Source: Janthinobacterium sp. TND4EL3
GTDB taxonomy: Bacteria > Pseudomonadota > Gammaproteobacteria > Burkholderiales > Burkholderiaceae_D
DNA length: 64,000 nt
Direction of reading: 5' to 3'
Assembly: GCF_900156175.1 (NCBI RefSeq)
Contig: NZ_FTMV01000006.1
Span: forward strand, 62,001 to 126,000
The notes below the pieces were generated by a model. It was not told the DNA's origin and did not search any database. It saw only the letters and a program-made list of their open reading frames with translations. The translations under genes and the position numbers were made by a program. The number at the start of each line of letters is the position of its first letter. The stretch's first letter is position 1. Below are positions 1 through 9,317 of this stretch, piece by piece.

Positions 1-12
1 CAGCACCATCTG

Positions 13-46
13 CGCCGTACCCGCATCTCGCCGGTACGGCGTTTTT
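13..46 (+). terminator. Rho-independent terminator
   Basis: A 9-bp stem (13-21 with 33-41) with an 11-base loop is followed by five T residues at 42-46. It would end a plus-strand gene lying left of the window; the only gene nearby inside the window is on the minus strand and ends at 70. Confidence 0.6.
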
Positions 47-69
47 CATGCGCGACAATTTGGTTCAGC

Positions 70-828
70 TTAGTTGATATAGCGCGCGCTCCAGGCGGCG
101 ATCACATTGGCGACATAGGCCGCATCATTGCGCCCCGTCAATAAGTGGTCGGCATCGTCGAGCGAGACGAAGCTTTTCGGGTGCTTGGCGGCCGTAAAGA
201 TATCCATCGCGTTCGACAGGCTTACCGTCGTGTCGTTCGGCGCGTGCATCACCAGCAGGGCGCGGCGCAGGCCGGCGATGTGCTCTTTCAGACTGTGGCT
301 GCCCGCGTCGTCGACGAATTGCTGGCGAATGCGGAAGGGCCGCCCTTCCAGCTGCACCAGCGCCTCGCCCTCGGCGGCGATTTGTTCCAGGTGCTCGCTG
401 AACATGCGCGTGACATACGCGGGCGTGCTCGGTGCGGCCAGGGTGGCAATGGCGGTCGCTTCCGGCACGTGCGCGGCTGCGGCCAGCACGGCGGCGCCAC
501 CCAGGCTGTGGCCGATCAGCAATTGCGGCGCAGCATGTTTTGCCCGCAGGAAATCGGCGGCAGCGATCAAATCGTCCACATTCGACGAGAAATTCGTGGC
601 GGCAAACTCGCCTTCGCTGGCGCCCAGTCCCGTGAAGTCGAAGCGCAGCACGGCGATGCCGTGTTCCGTCAAGCCTTGCGCGATGCGCCGCGCGGCCAGC
701 ACGTCCTTGCCGCAAGTAAAACAGTGGGCGAACAGCGCGTAGGCGCGGATGGCGCCGTCGGGCGCATCGAGCCGCGCCGCCAGCACATGGCCGTGGGCGC
801 CGGGAAAATCTTGCCGGGTGGATTTCAT
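70..828 (-). CDS. Alpha/beta-fold hydrolase (OsmC-associated type)
   Basis: A 252-residue serine hydrolase of the alpha/beta superfamily, probably cytoplasmic since no signal peptide is visible. The nucleophile elbow GHSLGG lies near residue 105, the segment AHCFTCGKD near residue 35 is typical of the small hydrolases that occur alone or fused to OsmC, and a late Asp-His pair (DADH, about residue 226) completes a plausible triad. No OsmC domain is fused here. The substrate cannot be told from sequence. It is followed on the same strand by nothing in the window; the upstream GST gene is 70 bases away and probably separately transcribed. Confidence 0.85.
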   Translation of the reverse strand: MKSTRQDFPGAHGHVLAARLDAPDGAIRAYALFAHCFTCGKDVLAARRIAQGLTEHGIAVLRFDFTGLGASEGEFAATNFSSNVDDLIAAADFLRAKHAAPQLLIGHSLGGAAVLAAAAHVPEATAIATLAAPSTPAYVTRMFSEHLEQIAAEGEALVQLEGRPFRIRQQFVDDAGSHSLKEHIAGLRRALLVMHAPNDTTVSLSNAMDIFTAAKHPKSFVSLDDADHLLTGRNDAAYVANVIAAWSARYIN

Positions 829-898
829 TTTCTCAGATCAAAGCTGCCGCACAGGGCGGCCGATGGCGCATTGTAGCGCCGCCCGGCCGCCGCCTGTT

Positions 899-1603
899 TT
901 AAGCACGCTTGGGAATATCCACGCCCCTGGCAACGGCGGGCCTGGCCAGGAAGGCGTCCAGAACGCGCCGCACGTTCGGGAAATCGTTAAAACCGACGAG
1001 CTCGCCGGCGCCATAGAAGCCCACCAGGCAGCGCACCCACGGGAAGATGGCGATGTCGGCAATCGTGTACTGGCTGCCCATGATCCAGTCGCGGCCCTGC
1101 AGGCGCTGCTCGAGCACGCCCAGCAGACGCCTCGCTTCGCCCAGGTAGCGTTCGAGCGGACGCTTGTCTTCGTATTCCTTGCCGGCGAATTTGTGGAAGA
1201 AACCCACCTGGCCGAACATGGGGCCGACGCCGCCCATCTGGAACATCAGCCACTGGATGGTTTCATAGCGCAAGGCCGCGTCCTGCGGCAGGAACTTGCC
1301 CGTCTTTTCCGCCAGGTACAGCAGGATGGCACCCGACTCGAACAGGGCCAGCGGCTGGCCAGCCGGACCATCCGGGTCGAGGATGGCGGGAATCTTGTTG
1401 TTCGGATTGAGGGACAGGAAGGCGGGCGACAGCTGGTCGTTCTGCTCGAAGCTGACCAGGTGCGGCTCGTATGGGAGACCCAGCTCTTCCAGCAGGATGG
1501 ACACCTTGATGCCGTTCGGCGTCGGCAGCGAGTACAGCTGCAGGCGCTCGGGGTGCAGGGCCGGCCATTTGCGGGTGATGGGGAAGTCGGAAAGTTGGGA
1601 CAT
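899..1603 (-). CDS. Glutathione S-transferase (YfcG/YghU-like)
   Basis: A 234-residue cytosolic glutathione S-transferase. The thioredoxin-like N-terminal domain is visible as LYSLPTPNGIKVSILLEE, followed by the cis-proline segment NNKIPAI and the glutathione-contacting ESGAIL; the all-helical C-terminal domain covers the rest. The Thr-Pro-Asn-Gly start of helix 1 and the overall layout resemble the bacterial nu-class proteins YfcG and YghU, which act as disulfide reductases. The ATG at 1603 was chosen over one 32 codons upstream because family members begin just before the first beta strand and the extra stretch resembles no GST. Confidence 0.88.
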   Translation of the reverse strand: MSQLSDFPITRKWPALHPERLQLYSLPTPNGIKVSILLEELGLPYEPHLVSFEQNDQLSPAFLSLNPNNKIPAILDPDGPAGQPLALFESGAILLYLAEKTGKFLPQDAALRYETIQWLMFQMGGVGPMFGQVGFFHKFAGKEYEDKRPLERYLGEARRLLGVLEQRLQGRDWIMGSQYTIADIAIFPWVRCLVGFYGAGELVGFNDFPNVRRVLDAFLARPAVARGVDIPKRA

Positions 1604-1695
1604 GAAAATCCTTATTGAGTGTATGACGTGGCGCAAGAAAGCAAGTATAGCCAAGCATGGCAATGTGCGTTGCGCGGCCATCGCCACTGCCGGCG

Positions 1696-3423
1696 TCACT
1701 GCGTGCGCTGGCCCAACAGGCTCACCGCCTTGCTCAGCACGACATCCTCGCCTGCGGCCAGGCTTTCCCTGGTGGCACGCACCTCGACATCGGGGAAAAT
1801 GCCCACACCCACGAATTCCCGCCCATCAGGATAGGTATCGCGCTTGGCACAAATCCGTCCGTAGCCGCCGCCGGGTAAATACACAAGGATGGGCTGGCCC
1901 GTGCTTCCGCCTGTCGCCTCGCCTATCTTTACTCCCCTCTGCAATGTATCGAAGGAAACAAGAAAATCCTCTGCCGCTGAAAACGTAGCGGCGCCTGTCA
2001 GCACCGCCACCGGACCGTCAAAAACGCGCTCGCGCGAATAGTGCGCTTCACTGCCCTTGCCGCCCATAGCTTTCCATACAATATGCGCCCCGTCGTTGCG
2101 GGTAAACCCATTATCGCTTCGCACATAGCTTTTCGAAAACGGTATCGGCTTCTGGGTCAGATAACTGAGAATATCTGCACCGAACTGCGTCGAACCTCCG
2201 CCATTTTTCCGGATATCGAGCACCAGCGCCTTGGCCTGCAGGATGTCAGGCAAAACCTTTTTCAATTTCCTCACGCCTTCATCGCTCTCAAAATGATCGA
2301 GAGACAGATAGGCTATACGTCCTGGCAACATCTTGAAATTAAAGACTTCTTTCTTGTCAATGTCGGCATGCTCCGACCTGGCGATGACTTCAATACGCTC
2401 CAGCCCGGCCATATTGCGCAAGCCCAGCGTGACTGGCCTGTCCGCATCGCCCGCCAGGAGCTGATAGCCGTAGGTACGCAGTTGACGATCTTGCTCCGTC
2501 GAACTACTCACCAAGGGCAGTATGTATTGTTTCGCGTAATCCTGAACCGGTATGCCGTCGATGGTCAGCACTTCATCGCCAAGCGCAAGCCGGGCCTTCA
2601 GCGAAGGGCTATGAATTTCTGCTATGAGCACTTTGCCATCCAGCATGACGGTGCGCAGCGGCGGCCTGGCATACAACTTCTTGCCGAGCTCTGGCGGCGC
2701 ATAAATATTCGTGTGGCCGTCCCTGAGCAAGGGCGCCAGTTGCGACAGCACGCGGTAATATTCTTCCGTCGTTGCGGCCGCGATCACCTTGCCCAGATAT
2801 TCCAGGTAGACCTTGTTCCAGTCGAGCTCCGGCACGTGGTCGAAATAGACGAAACTGTCCCTGACCTGGTGCCAGAATTGCGAAAGCCCCGCCACCCGCT
2901 CTTCGACGCTCAAGGTGGCGGCATAAGGGTACGTGGCCTCGGATGACCATAGCTGGGTAGGGATGGCGGCAACGGACAGTATCTTTTGCACGCGCGGCTC
3001 ATCTGCCATCTTTGCCAGGCTGGGCCTGTCTTTCATCACGTTCAGCAGTACCGGCGTCCAGCTTATGTCGTTGATTTCCTGCAAAGTTTTGGCCGCCTTG
3101 TCTTGCTGCTTCAGTTTGCCATACGTTTCGGCCAGGTCCAGCCGCAGATTAAATCCGCAAAATTGCAGGTACGTATTACCGGCCGCCAGATCACGCACCT
3201 CCGGCCTGTCCAGGTAGACGAGGATGGCTTCCAGCGCCCGCGCATATTTTTTCAGCGCTGCCGGGTCATCCCTGGCGTTGACAATGATGTTGAAAGCGCT
3301 TTCCCGCAAAGATTGCACCTGCTCATAGCTTGCCATGGCCGTATGCGGAGACGGCTGATGAGCGGCACGCGCCGGAGTCTGACAGGACAAGAGTAGCAAT
3401 ACCAGCAGCCGTAGCAGTTTCAT
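1696..3423 (-). CDS. Exported S41-family peptidase
   Basis: A 575-residue S41 (tail-specific protease/IRBP-like) peptidase. A hydrophobic signal peptide covers about residues 1-20 and ends either in an Ala-x-Ala site or at a weak lipobox (LLSC), so it acts in the periplasm or outer envelope. A helical N-terminal half is followed by a PDZ-like piece (GDEVLTIDGIPV, about residue 290) and the S41 core with LDIRKNGGG and the nucleophile context TFSAAED. The Lys of the classical Ser-Lys dyad is not obvious, which points to the tricorn/IRBP-like branch. It appears to be a single-gene unit; the substrate is unknown. Confidence 0.82.
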   Translation of the reverse strand: MKLLRLLVLLLLSCQTPARAAHQPSPHTAMASYEQVQSLRESAFNIIVNARDDPAALKKYARALEAILVYLDRPEVRDLAAGNTYLQFCGFNLRLDLAETYGKLKQQDKAAKTLQEINDISWTPVLLNVMKDRPSLAKMADEPRVQKILSVAAIPTQLWSSEATYPYAATLSVEERVAGLSQFWHQVRDSFVYFDHVPELDWNKVYLEYLGKVIAAATTEEYYRVLSQLAPLLRDGHTNIYAPPELGKKLYARPPLRTVMLDGKVLIAEIHSPSLKARLALGDEVLTIDGIPVQDYAKQYILPLVSSSTEQDRQLRTYGYQLLAGDADRPVTLGLRNMAGLERIEVIARSEHADIDKKEVFNFKMLPGRIAYLSLDHFESDEGVRKLKKVLPDILQAKALVLDIRKNGGGSTQFGADILSYLTQKPIPFSKSYVRSDNGFTRNDGAHIVWKAMGGKGSEAHYSRERVFDGPVAVLTGAATFSAAEDFLVSFDTLQRGVKIGEATGGSTGQPILVYLPGGGYGRICAKRDTYPDGREFVGVGIFPDVEVRATRESLAAGEDVVLSKAVSLLGQRTQ

Positions 3424-3554
3424 ATTTCCCCAAAGATATCATCACGCCTTCTGGCCAGGTATTTTACAGGGGCAGGCAGTATCAATTCTCCCCATTTATC
3501 ACGGGAAAGCCAGAGCAAAACAGGCAGGCCAGGCATGCAGGAATGCCCCCTCGT

Positions 3555-5042
3555 TCAGCCAAACAAACCATGCAAAAACCAGCGCGGCGCGGCGTCTTCG
3601 CCGCTGCCGGCGATGCGTTCGCGGTAGACCCAGTAATGGGCGTGGTCGAGGCCTTCCGCAATAAAATAATCGCGCGCCTGCGACTGGCCCCACCAGCCCG
3701 CCTCGATGCGCTCGGCCACGGACACCATTTTCAGGGGCGAGCCATAGAAGGGCCGGTGCTCGCGCATCAGGAGGGCGATGGGCTGGGCCAGCAGCCAGCC
3801 GGGACGGGGCATGCCGGGCAAGCCGGGCGGCAAGTCGGGCAGCGCGTTTTTTCCAGCCGGCTTGGTCGGCAGCGGCAGCCACCGGTTGGCCGCTTCGGGG
3901 CGGTAATCGGCGCGCGGCGCGGCCTGCAGGACATTGTCCATGCCCAGGCGCGCCACCAGCAATTCCAGCAGGCGCTGGCGCTCCTGCGGCGTGCCGCCCG
4001 GCTCGGGGAACAGGCTCTCGCTGGGCGGCGCCATCGGCTGCACCTGCAGCGCTTCCAGGCTCAAGCCGATCACGGGCGCGTCCAGCACCAGCTGCGCCAG
4101 GCGCTCCTTGAGCAAACGCAACAGATGCTCGTCGCGCCAGACGGCTTCCCCCAAGGCCAGGTCGATGACGGTGGGCGGGCGCGCCACCCTGCCCCGCTCA
4201 TGCGCCAGCAGCAACTGGATGCGCTCGACGGCGAATTGCCGCGCGCACAGCCAGCCCGTCATCTGCTGCAGCAAGCGGCGCGCGCCGAACAGCAGCGCGT
4301 CAGCGTGCTCGACGCGGTCGAACAGTTCCAGGCTGGCGCGGAACGTGGGCGGTGCTTCCAGCCACGCGTACAGTTCCGTGCTGTGGCCATGCGCGTCGTC
4401 GAACATGGCCAGCAAGGCTGCGCCGCAGCGGCGCTGCAAGCCGGGCCGGGGCAAGTGGCGCAGCTGCCCCAGGGTGCGGCAGCCGATGCCGTCCAGCCAG
4501 TCCAGCCAGGGGCGCGCGGGCGGCAGCAGGGCGCACGGCAGGCCGTCGAGGCGGCGCACCAGGCTGGCCATGCCCAGCACGCGCCCCCGGCGCGTGGCGG
4601 CGCGCGCCAGCAGCCAGGCGCCGCGCGCCGTGGGGGCGCACGACAGCTGGGCCGTGTAGCCGAGCGCGCGCAAGCTGGCCGCGATGTGCCGGCACAGGGC
4701 GCGCACGCCGCCGAACAGGCGCAGGCTGGCGCCCGCGTCGACGAGCAGGGTCGCTTCCTCGCCCTGCGCCACCAGCGGCGAATATTGCAGCAGCGCCAGC
4801 GCCACCGCCTGCAGGGCCTGCGCTTCCAGCTCGGGCGAGCGTTCGTGCAAACGCGCCTGCGGCGCCAGCATCAGCGCACCGGCGCGGCGCATGCCGGGCC
4901 GGATGCCGGCCGCCAACGCCAGCGGCGACAGGGCCATCACTTGCTCCTGCTCCAGTACTACGCCGAGGCTGTCAGCCGACCAGCGCGGGCAAAATACTTC
5001 GAGCGGGAGCCGGGGCAGGTACAGGCCGATCCAGAGTCGCAT
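3555..5042 (-). CDS. imuB: ImuB, Y-family polymerase-like mutasome subunit
   Basis: A 495-residue Y-family DNA polymerase homologue of the ImuB type, which bridges the beta clamp, ImuA and the error-prone polymerase DnaE2 during SOS mutagenesis. It begins LWIGLYLPRLPLEVF, where active Y polymerases have an acidic catalytic motif, and has VDAGASLRLFGG where they have the SxDE motif, so it should be catalytically inactive as in known ImuB proteins. A candidate clamp-binding SESLF lies about residue 340, and the C-terminal end (RDYFIAEG to WFLHGLFG) is the usual ImuB tail. The ATG at 5042 fits the family start; it overlaps imuA by 71 bases. No dnaE2 follows. Confidence 0.9.
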   Translation of the reverse strand: MRLWIGLYLPRLPLEVFCPRWSADSLGVVLEQEQVMALSPLALAAGIRPGMRRAGALMLAPQARLHERSPELEAQALQAVALALLQYSPLVAQGEEATLLVDAGASLRLFGGVRALCRHIAASLRALGYTAQLSCAPTARGAWLLARAATRRGRVLGMASLVRRLDGLPCALLPPARPWLDWLDGIGCRTLGQLRHLPRPGLQRRCGAALLAMFDDAHGHSTELYAWLEAPPTFRASLELFDRVEHADALLFGARRLLQQMTGWLCARQFAVERIQLLLAHERGRVARPPTVIDLALGEAVWRDEHLLRLLKERLAQLVLDAPVIGLSLEALQVQPMAPPSESLFPEPGGTPQERQRLLELLVARLGMDNVLQAAPRADYRPEAANRWLPLPTKPAGKNALPDLPPGLPGMPRPGWLLAQPIALLMREHRPFYGSPLKMVSVAERIEAGWWGQSQARDYFIAEGLDHAHYWVYRERIAGSGEDAAPRWFLHGLFG

Positions 5043-5682
5043 GGCGCAGCAATAAAGAAGGAGGTTGCAGGGGCAGGAACAACGGCGCGTCGCGCTGCGG
5101 TCCCCGGCGCTTGATGAAGCCGATCTCGATGCCGCCGGCGGCCGGGCGCACGGACAGGCGCAAGGGCGCGGGCGACGCATCCTGCGCGCCGTGCAAGGGG
5201 CGCAGCATGCAGAACAGGGTGTTGCCCGACTGCGCCGCCAGATGCAGCCGGCGCAGGCTGTCGGCGCGTACGTGCGATTGCCAGAACAGCAGGGCGCCGC
5301 ACGTGCCGCTGCGCAAGATGTTTTCTGCCGCCCACAAGGCATCCTTGCTGCCGGCGCTCTTGAGCCACAACAATTGCGATGGCGCCAGGCCCTGCGCGGC
5401 CAGGGCCAGCGCCTGCGGCGGATGGGGCGGCTGCAGCAGCACGATGGGCAAGCCCGGCAGCTGCGCCAGCGCGGGCGCCAGCAGCCGCAATTCGCCGCTG
5501 CCCGGCTGCTGCACCAGCAGATCGATGAGGCTGCCGCTGGGCCAGCCACCGCCGGGCAGCTGCGCCGACAGGGCGGCAAAGCCCGTGTCCAGGCAGCGCG
5601 CGGCGCCCTGGCCCAGCTGCGATGCGCGCCATAAAGACGGATGCAAGGCTTCCGGTGACGCCATCAATTCGGAATGTTGCAT
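4972..5682 (-). CDS. imuA: ImuA, SOS mutasome accessory protein
   Basis: A 236-residue RecA/SulA-like protein of the ImuA family (translesion synthesis-associated). The region LPGGGWPSGSLIDLL near residue 44 is the typical entry of the RecA-like fold; a true Walker A lysine is absent, as is usual. It heads the imuA-imuB unit and overlaps imuB by 71 bases, longer than the few-base overlaps common in such operons. The promoter is well defined on the minus strand: a -35 like TTGCCA (5744-5739), a 17-base spacer and a -10 like TACTGT overlapping the LexA box at 5704-5719, so LexA repression and DNA-damage induction are expected. Confidence 0.87.
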   Translation of the reverse strand: MQHSELMASPEALHPSLWRASQLGQGAARCLDTGFAALSAQLPGGGWPSGSLIDLLVQQPGSGELRLLAPALAQLPGLPIVLLQPPHPPQALALAAQGLAPSQLLWLKSAGSKDALWAAENILRSGTCGALLFWQSHVRADSLRRLHLAAQSGNTLFCMLRPLHGAQDASPAPLRLSVRPAAGGIEIGFIKRRGPQRDAPLFLPLQPPSLLLRHATLDRPVPAPAPARSILPALVG

Positions 5683-5703
5683 AATTGAATATGAAGATGA
5701 ATA

Positions 5704-5719
5704 CTGTATGCATATACAG
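5704..5719. promoter_or_regulatory. LexA (SOS) box of imuA-imuB
   Basis: CTGTATGCATATACAG matches the proteobacterial SOS box CTGT-N8-ACAG exactly and the outer six bases on each side are inverted repeats. It sits 21 bases upstream of the imuA start and overlaps its predicted -10 element. It also lies about 170 bases upstream of the divergent antiporter gene. Confidence 0.88.
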
Positions 5720-5839
5720 TACTATCCAGCCCCGCTTTTGGCAAGACTTATCTGCCAGATGGCGTGCCCGGGGCCGCTTCGCCATGTCCGAAAAACCCCG
5801 TTTCTGGCATCGATTGCTGTACCATAAGCACTCTCCTTA

Positions 5840-5862
5840 CCGCTCGGGAATGCACCGGGCGG
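5840..5862 (+). other. Leader hairpin upstream of antiporter gene
   Basis: An 8-bp stem (5840-5847 with 5855-5862, one G-U pair) with a 7-base loop lies 26 bases upstream of the antiporter start, within the probable 5' leader. No known riboswitch could be matched by eye. Confidence 0.4.
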
Positions 5863-5888
5863 CTTCCTCCGTCCATAAGGAAACGCAT

Positions 5889-7154
5889 TTGACCACCATC
5901 CAACTCATCAGCGCCATCGTCTTCGGCCTTGCGCTCATCCACACCTTCGCCGCCAAGTCGTTTGAGACATTATCGCGGCGCCACCCCCGCCACGCGGGCC
6001 TGCTGCACTTGCTGGGCGAAGTGGAAGTCGTGTTCGGCTTCTGGGCCTTCATCCTGATCATCATCATGGCCTTTGTCTCGGGCAGCGATGCGGCCATCGA
6101 ATATGCCGAGTCGCGCCACTACACGGAACCGCTGTTCGTCTTCGTCGTCATGGTCGTGGCCGCCTCGCGCCCCGTGCTCGACGCCGTGCAGCGCCTGCTG
6201 AAAGGCGTGGCGCGCGTGATGCCGCTGCGCACGGAACTGGCCCTCGTCTGGCTGGGCCTGGCGCTCGTGCCCCTGACGGGCTCCCTGATCACGGAACCGG
6301 CCGCCATGACCCTGGCCGCGCTGATGCTGGCGCCGCAAATCTTTCGTCCGGGCATCCCTGAATGGCTGAAATACGGCGCCTTGGGCGTACTGTTCGTCAA
6401 CGTTTCCATCGGCGGCACCCTCACCTCGTATGCGGCGCCGCCCGTGCTGATGGTGGCCACCACATGGAACTGGGACAGCGCCTACATGGCCAGCCATTTC
6501 GGCTGGAAGGCGGCCATCGCCGTGCTGGTCAACGCCACGGGCGTGAGCATATTGCTGCGCAAATATCTGCACAGCAACACCTCCGACATCAAGCCGAAAG
6601 CGGGCGAAGTGGAAGCGCCGAAAGTGCCGCTGGCCGTCAGCCTCGTGCACATGATCGTGCTGGCCGGCGTCGTTACCCTGGCGCATCATCCCGTGCTGTT
6701 CATCGGCCTGTTCCTGTTCTTCCTCGGCTTCGTGCAAGCGTATGAGCGTTATCAAAGCCCGCTGATCCTCAAGGAAGGTTTATTGGTCGGCTTCTTCCTC
6801 GGCGGCCTGGTGGTATTAGGCGGCATGCAGCAATGGTGGCTGCAGCCCATCGTTTCCAGCCTGAAACCGCTGGCCCTGTTCTTCGGCGCCCTGGGCTTGA
6901 CGGCGATCACGGACAATGCGGCCCTCACCTACCTCGGTTCGCTGATCGTCGGCATGACGGACGAAGCGAAATACATGCTGATGGCGGGCGCCGTGGCCGG
7001 CGGCGGCCTGACCGTCATCGCCAATGCGCCGAACCCGGCCGGCGTGGCCCTGCTGCGCCGCGGCTTCAAGGATGAATCGATCGGCGCCGTCGGCCTGCTG
7101 GCGGGCGCCCTGCTGCCGACGGCCGTGGCGGGCCTGGCCTTCCTGGCTTTGTAA
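5889..7154 (+). CDS. Putative Na+/H+ antiporter
   Basis: A 421-residue polytopic inner-membrane protein with about eleven hydrophobic segments, resembling the Pfam 'putative Na+/H+ antiporter' (DUF1504-type) family. Conserved-looking polar stretches inside membrane segments include GSLITEPAAMTLAALML and ITDNAALTYLGSL, which have the Thr/Asp/Asn-Pro character of cation antiporters such as NhaD. The reading frame is open 68 codons further upstream, but that part is basic and crosses the LexA box region; the TTG at 5889 follows AAGGA with 8-base spacing and places the first membrane segment at the start. Ion specificity is inferred from the family only. Confidence 0.75.
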   Translation: MTTIQLISAIVFGLALIHTFAAKSFETLSRRHPRHAGLLHLLGEVEVVFGFWAFILIIIMAFVSGSDAAIEYAESRHYTEPLFVFVVMVVAASRPVLDAVQRLLKGVARVMPLRTELALVWLGLALVPLTGSLITEPAAMTLAALMLAPQIFRPGIPEWLKYGALGVLFVNVSIGGTLTSYAAPPVLMVATTWNWDSAYMASHFGWKAAIAVLVNATGVSILLRKYLHSNTSDIKPKAGEVEAPKVPLAVSLVHMIVLAGVVTLAHHPVLFIGLFLFFLGFVQAYERYQSPLILKEGLLVGFFLGGLVVLGGMQQWWLQPIVSSLKPLALFFGALGLTAITDNAALTYLGSLIVGMTDEAKYMLMAGAVAGGGLTVIANAPNPAGVALLRRGFKDESIGAVGLLAGALLPTAVAGLAFLAL

Positions 7155-7165
7155 GCTGCATCACG

Positions 7166-7184
7166 GGGCGGCTGCCGGCCGCCC
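7166..7184. terminator. Hairpin between convergent genes
   Basis: A 7-bp GC stem (7166-7172 with 7178-7184) lies between the converging antiporter and glycosyltransferase genes. There is no T run, so termination activity is uncertain. Confidence 0.35.
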
Positions 7185-7205
7185 TGCCTCCCTCAGTTTC
7201 CCTCC

Positions 7206-9239
7206 TCAGTTTCCTTCATACACGAGAAAGTGCAGCCGGTCATAGAACAGGCTGTAGGCATAGTCGAACGTGCCCACGCTGCGAAAGCCCTTGTGCAGAT
7301 ACACTTGCAGCGCCTCGCTCTTTTCCCACACCGTCAGGGTGATGCGCGCACAGCCCTTGCGGCCGGCCAGGTCGCGGATTTCATGGAACATTTGCCGGAA
7401 CAAGCCCTGGCCCCGGTATTTTTCGTCGATGGCCAGGCTGCTGACGAAACAGTCGTCGGCGCGCGCATGCGCGAGCACGAAGGCGTCATACGCATCGTCG
7501 AGCGCCTTCATGTCATCGCGGTAATACGAGACGGCGCCGCAGGCCTGGAATTCATCCATCGTCGCGGCCGTGAAGAAGCCGACGAAGCGCCCGTCCTCGT
7601 CATGCAGGCCGTGGATGTGCGCCAGGTAGGGGTCGATATTCTGCCGCCGCTGCAATTCGACGAACTGCAGATTGAGTTTATTGCCAAACGAACAGTATTC
7701 GAGGTAGCTGGTAGCAAACAGCAATTTGGCCATGCGGTTCTTCGTCTCGTCGCCCAGCAGTTCTCCCGCCACCAGCTTGAGCGGCGCATGCGACAGCAAG
7801 CCCGCCTGCGTCTCGTCACCGGGTGGCGCGGCATCGCTGGCGGCCGGCATGCGGCTGCCGTGGCGGCCCACGGTGGGGCGCCAGAAATTGCCAGCGGCAA
7901 TGTGCTGCGAACGGCGGGCCAGCAGGTAGCGGCAAAAGACGTCGTTCACGCGGTCCAGCAGCGGGTCGTCCGACAGCACCGAGTAATAGTGAAAGTGGTC
8001 GATATCCGCCCGCAGCTGGGCAGCATACGCCATGCGCGGCACTTCCTCGATGTCGAACACGTCGACGATATTGGGCAAGATCAAAGGATCGTCAAGTTGC
8101 CAGCCGATGTCATCGAGCCGGGCCACGCAGCGCGCATACGCGCGGCGCTCCTCGTCGCTCAAGGGGATGTGCATGCCGGTGATGATATCGTCCAGCAGCC
8201 GCATGCCGCGGATGCCGCCCGCCACCGCTTCGCGCGCGCCGTCATACAGCACGCAATAGCGCTGGTAGAACTCCGCATGGCTGAGCACGGTCACGCCCAG
8301 GTTCTTCTTCCATTCGGCATAGAACTGGCCGAACAGCCGCGCCTCGAATTGCGGGCAGGAACGGGGAATTGCCCCTTCGATGCCCGCATAGGCAAGGTTC
8401 ACATTGCGCTGGATCACGCGCAGCGCCGCGTCGTTCTTCTTGGCGATCAGCATGCCCGTTTCATCGAGAAACAGATTCATCCAGCTGACATGCCGGCGCG
8501 CTTCGCCCTCGCCTTCCCCCTGCTGGAAATAATCGGGCACTTCCGGCTTCATCAGGAAAATCGTCGCCGGATTGTGGGGGATGGTATCGACATCCATGTA
8601 GATGCCGCCGTATTCGCACATGATGAGGATGCGGAAATAATCGGACAGGGTGGCAAAGTAACGCTGCGCATGCAGGGCATCGAGGATGTCGAAACGGGCC
8701 GGCGCGAAGTCCAGCGCCAGCGCGCGCAGCGAGTTGATGTGCAGGGTCGTGCCGCCGATGGCGTAGCGGCCTATCGTGTAGCGTCCGGCGCCGCCCGTGG
8801 GGCTGAAGCGCGCGTCATTGCGCAGCTGCTGCGCATCCCACACCCACAGGATGGAGACATACGGCGCGCCGCCGTTGTGCCGCACCTCGTCGAGCGCCGC
8901 GCCCCACTGCTGTATTGCCTCGGCGGCGATGGCCGGCAGCGGCCCGCCCATCCAGATGCGGTGCAGGTAGCGCTCGTCGTCGCCGAGCGCGCGCGTGGGG
9001 ATGCAGCTGAGCGAGGAACAGCTTGCCGCATTGAAATGATTGAAGTTCAGGGCGACGAAGCTGCGCAGGGCCGCGATGCCCGCCTGGTGCTGCGCAGCCA
9101 GTTGTTCCAGATCAATGCCGGGGGGCCGCACGTCGGCCAGGGTGATGTAATCGAGTTTCAGCCGGTGGATGCGGAACTCGTATTCCAGGTTGAAAATCTT
9201 TGCTTGATCGTGTTTCGAGGCCAGGTCATCTATTTTCAT
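7206..9239 (-). CDS. TcdA/TcdB-type glycosyltransferase fused to GNAT acetyltransferase
   Basis: A 677-residue two-enzyme fusion. The N-terminal half looks like the GT44 glycosyltransferases of large clostridial toxins and relatives: HRIWMGG at 93-99 corresponds to the conserved HFxWxGG strand, and SDYFRILIMCEYGGIYMDVD at 199-218 carries the Mn2+/nucleotide-sugar DxD motif (216-218). The last 85 residues form a GNAT N-acetyltransferase with the acetyl-CoA loop KYRGQGLF near 607-614. About 150 intervening residues are unassigned. No signal peptide or translocation domain is seen, so it is probably cytoplasmic. It lies 78 bases downstream of an MdfA-like pump on the same strand. Product and acceptor are unknown; a modified small molecule is one possibility. 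Confidence 0.75.
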   Translation of the reverse strand: MKIDDLASKHDQAKIFNLEYEFRIHRLKLDYITLADVRPPGIDLEQLAAQHQAGIAALRSFVALNFNHFNAASCSSLSCIPTRALGDDERYLHRIWMGGPLPAIAAEAIQQWGAALDEVRHNGGAPYVSILWVWDAQQLRNDARFSPTGGAGRYTIGRYAIGGTTLHINSLRALALDFAPARFDILDALHAQRYFATLSDYFRILIMCEYGGIYMDVDTIPHNPATIFLMKPEVPDYFQQGEGEGEARRHVSWMNLFLDETGMLIAKKNDAALRVIQRNVNLAYAGIEGAIPRSCPQFEARLFGQFYAEWKKNLGVTVLSHAEFYQRYCVLYDGAREAVAGGIRGMRLLDDIITGMHIPLSDEERRAYARCVARLDDIGWQLDDPLILPNIVDVFDIEEVPRMAYAAQLRADIDHFHYYSVLSDDPLLDRVNDVFCRYLLARRSQHIAAGNFWRPTVGRHGSRMPAASDAAPPGDETQAGLLSHAPLKLVAGELLGDETKNRMAKLLFATSYLEYCSFGNKLNLQFVELQRRQNIDPYLAHIHGLHDEDGRFVGFFTAATMDEFQACGAVSYYRDDMKALDDAYDAFVLAHARADDCFVSSLAIDEKYRGQGLFRQMFHEIRDLAGRKGCARITLTVWEKSEALQVYLHKGFRSVGTFDYAYSLFYDRLHFLVYEGN

Positions 9240-9317
9240 GGGCGCACCATTTTCCGCAGGAGAGTGTCAATAAACGTCGCAGGAGGTAAAACAGGGTCGG
9301 GGACATGCGCTGCGCCA

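Noticed and set aside
5043-5579. Upstream extension of the imuB frame to 5579
   Set aside because: It would run through imuA in another frame with Arg/Cys-rich sequence; ImuB homology starts at the ATG at 5042.
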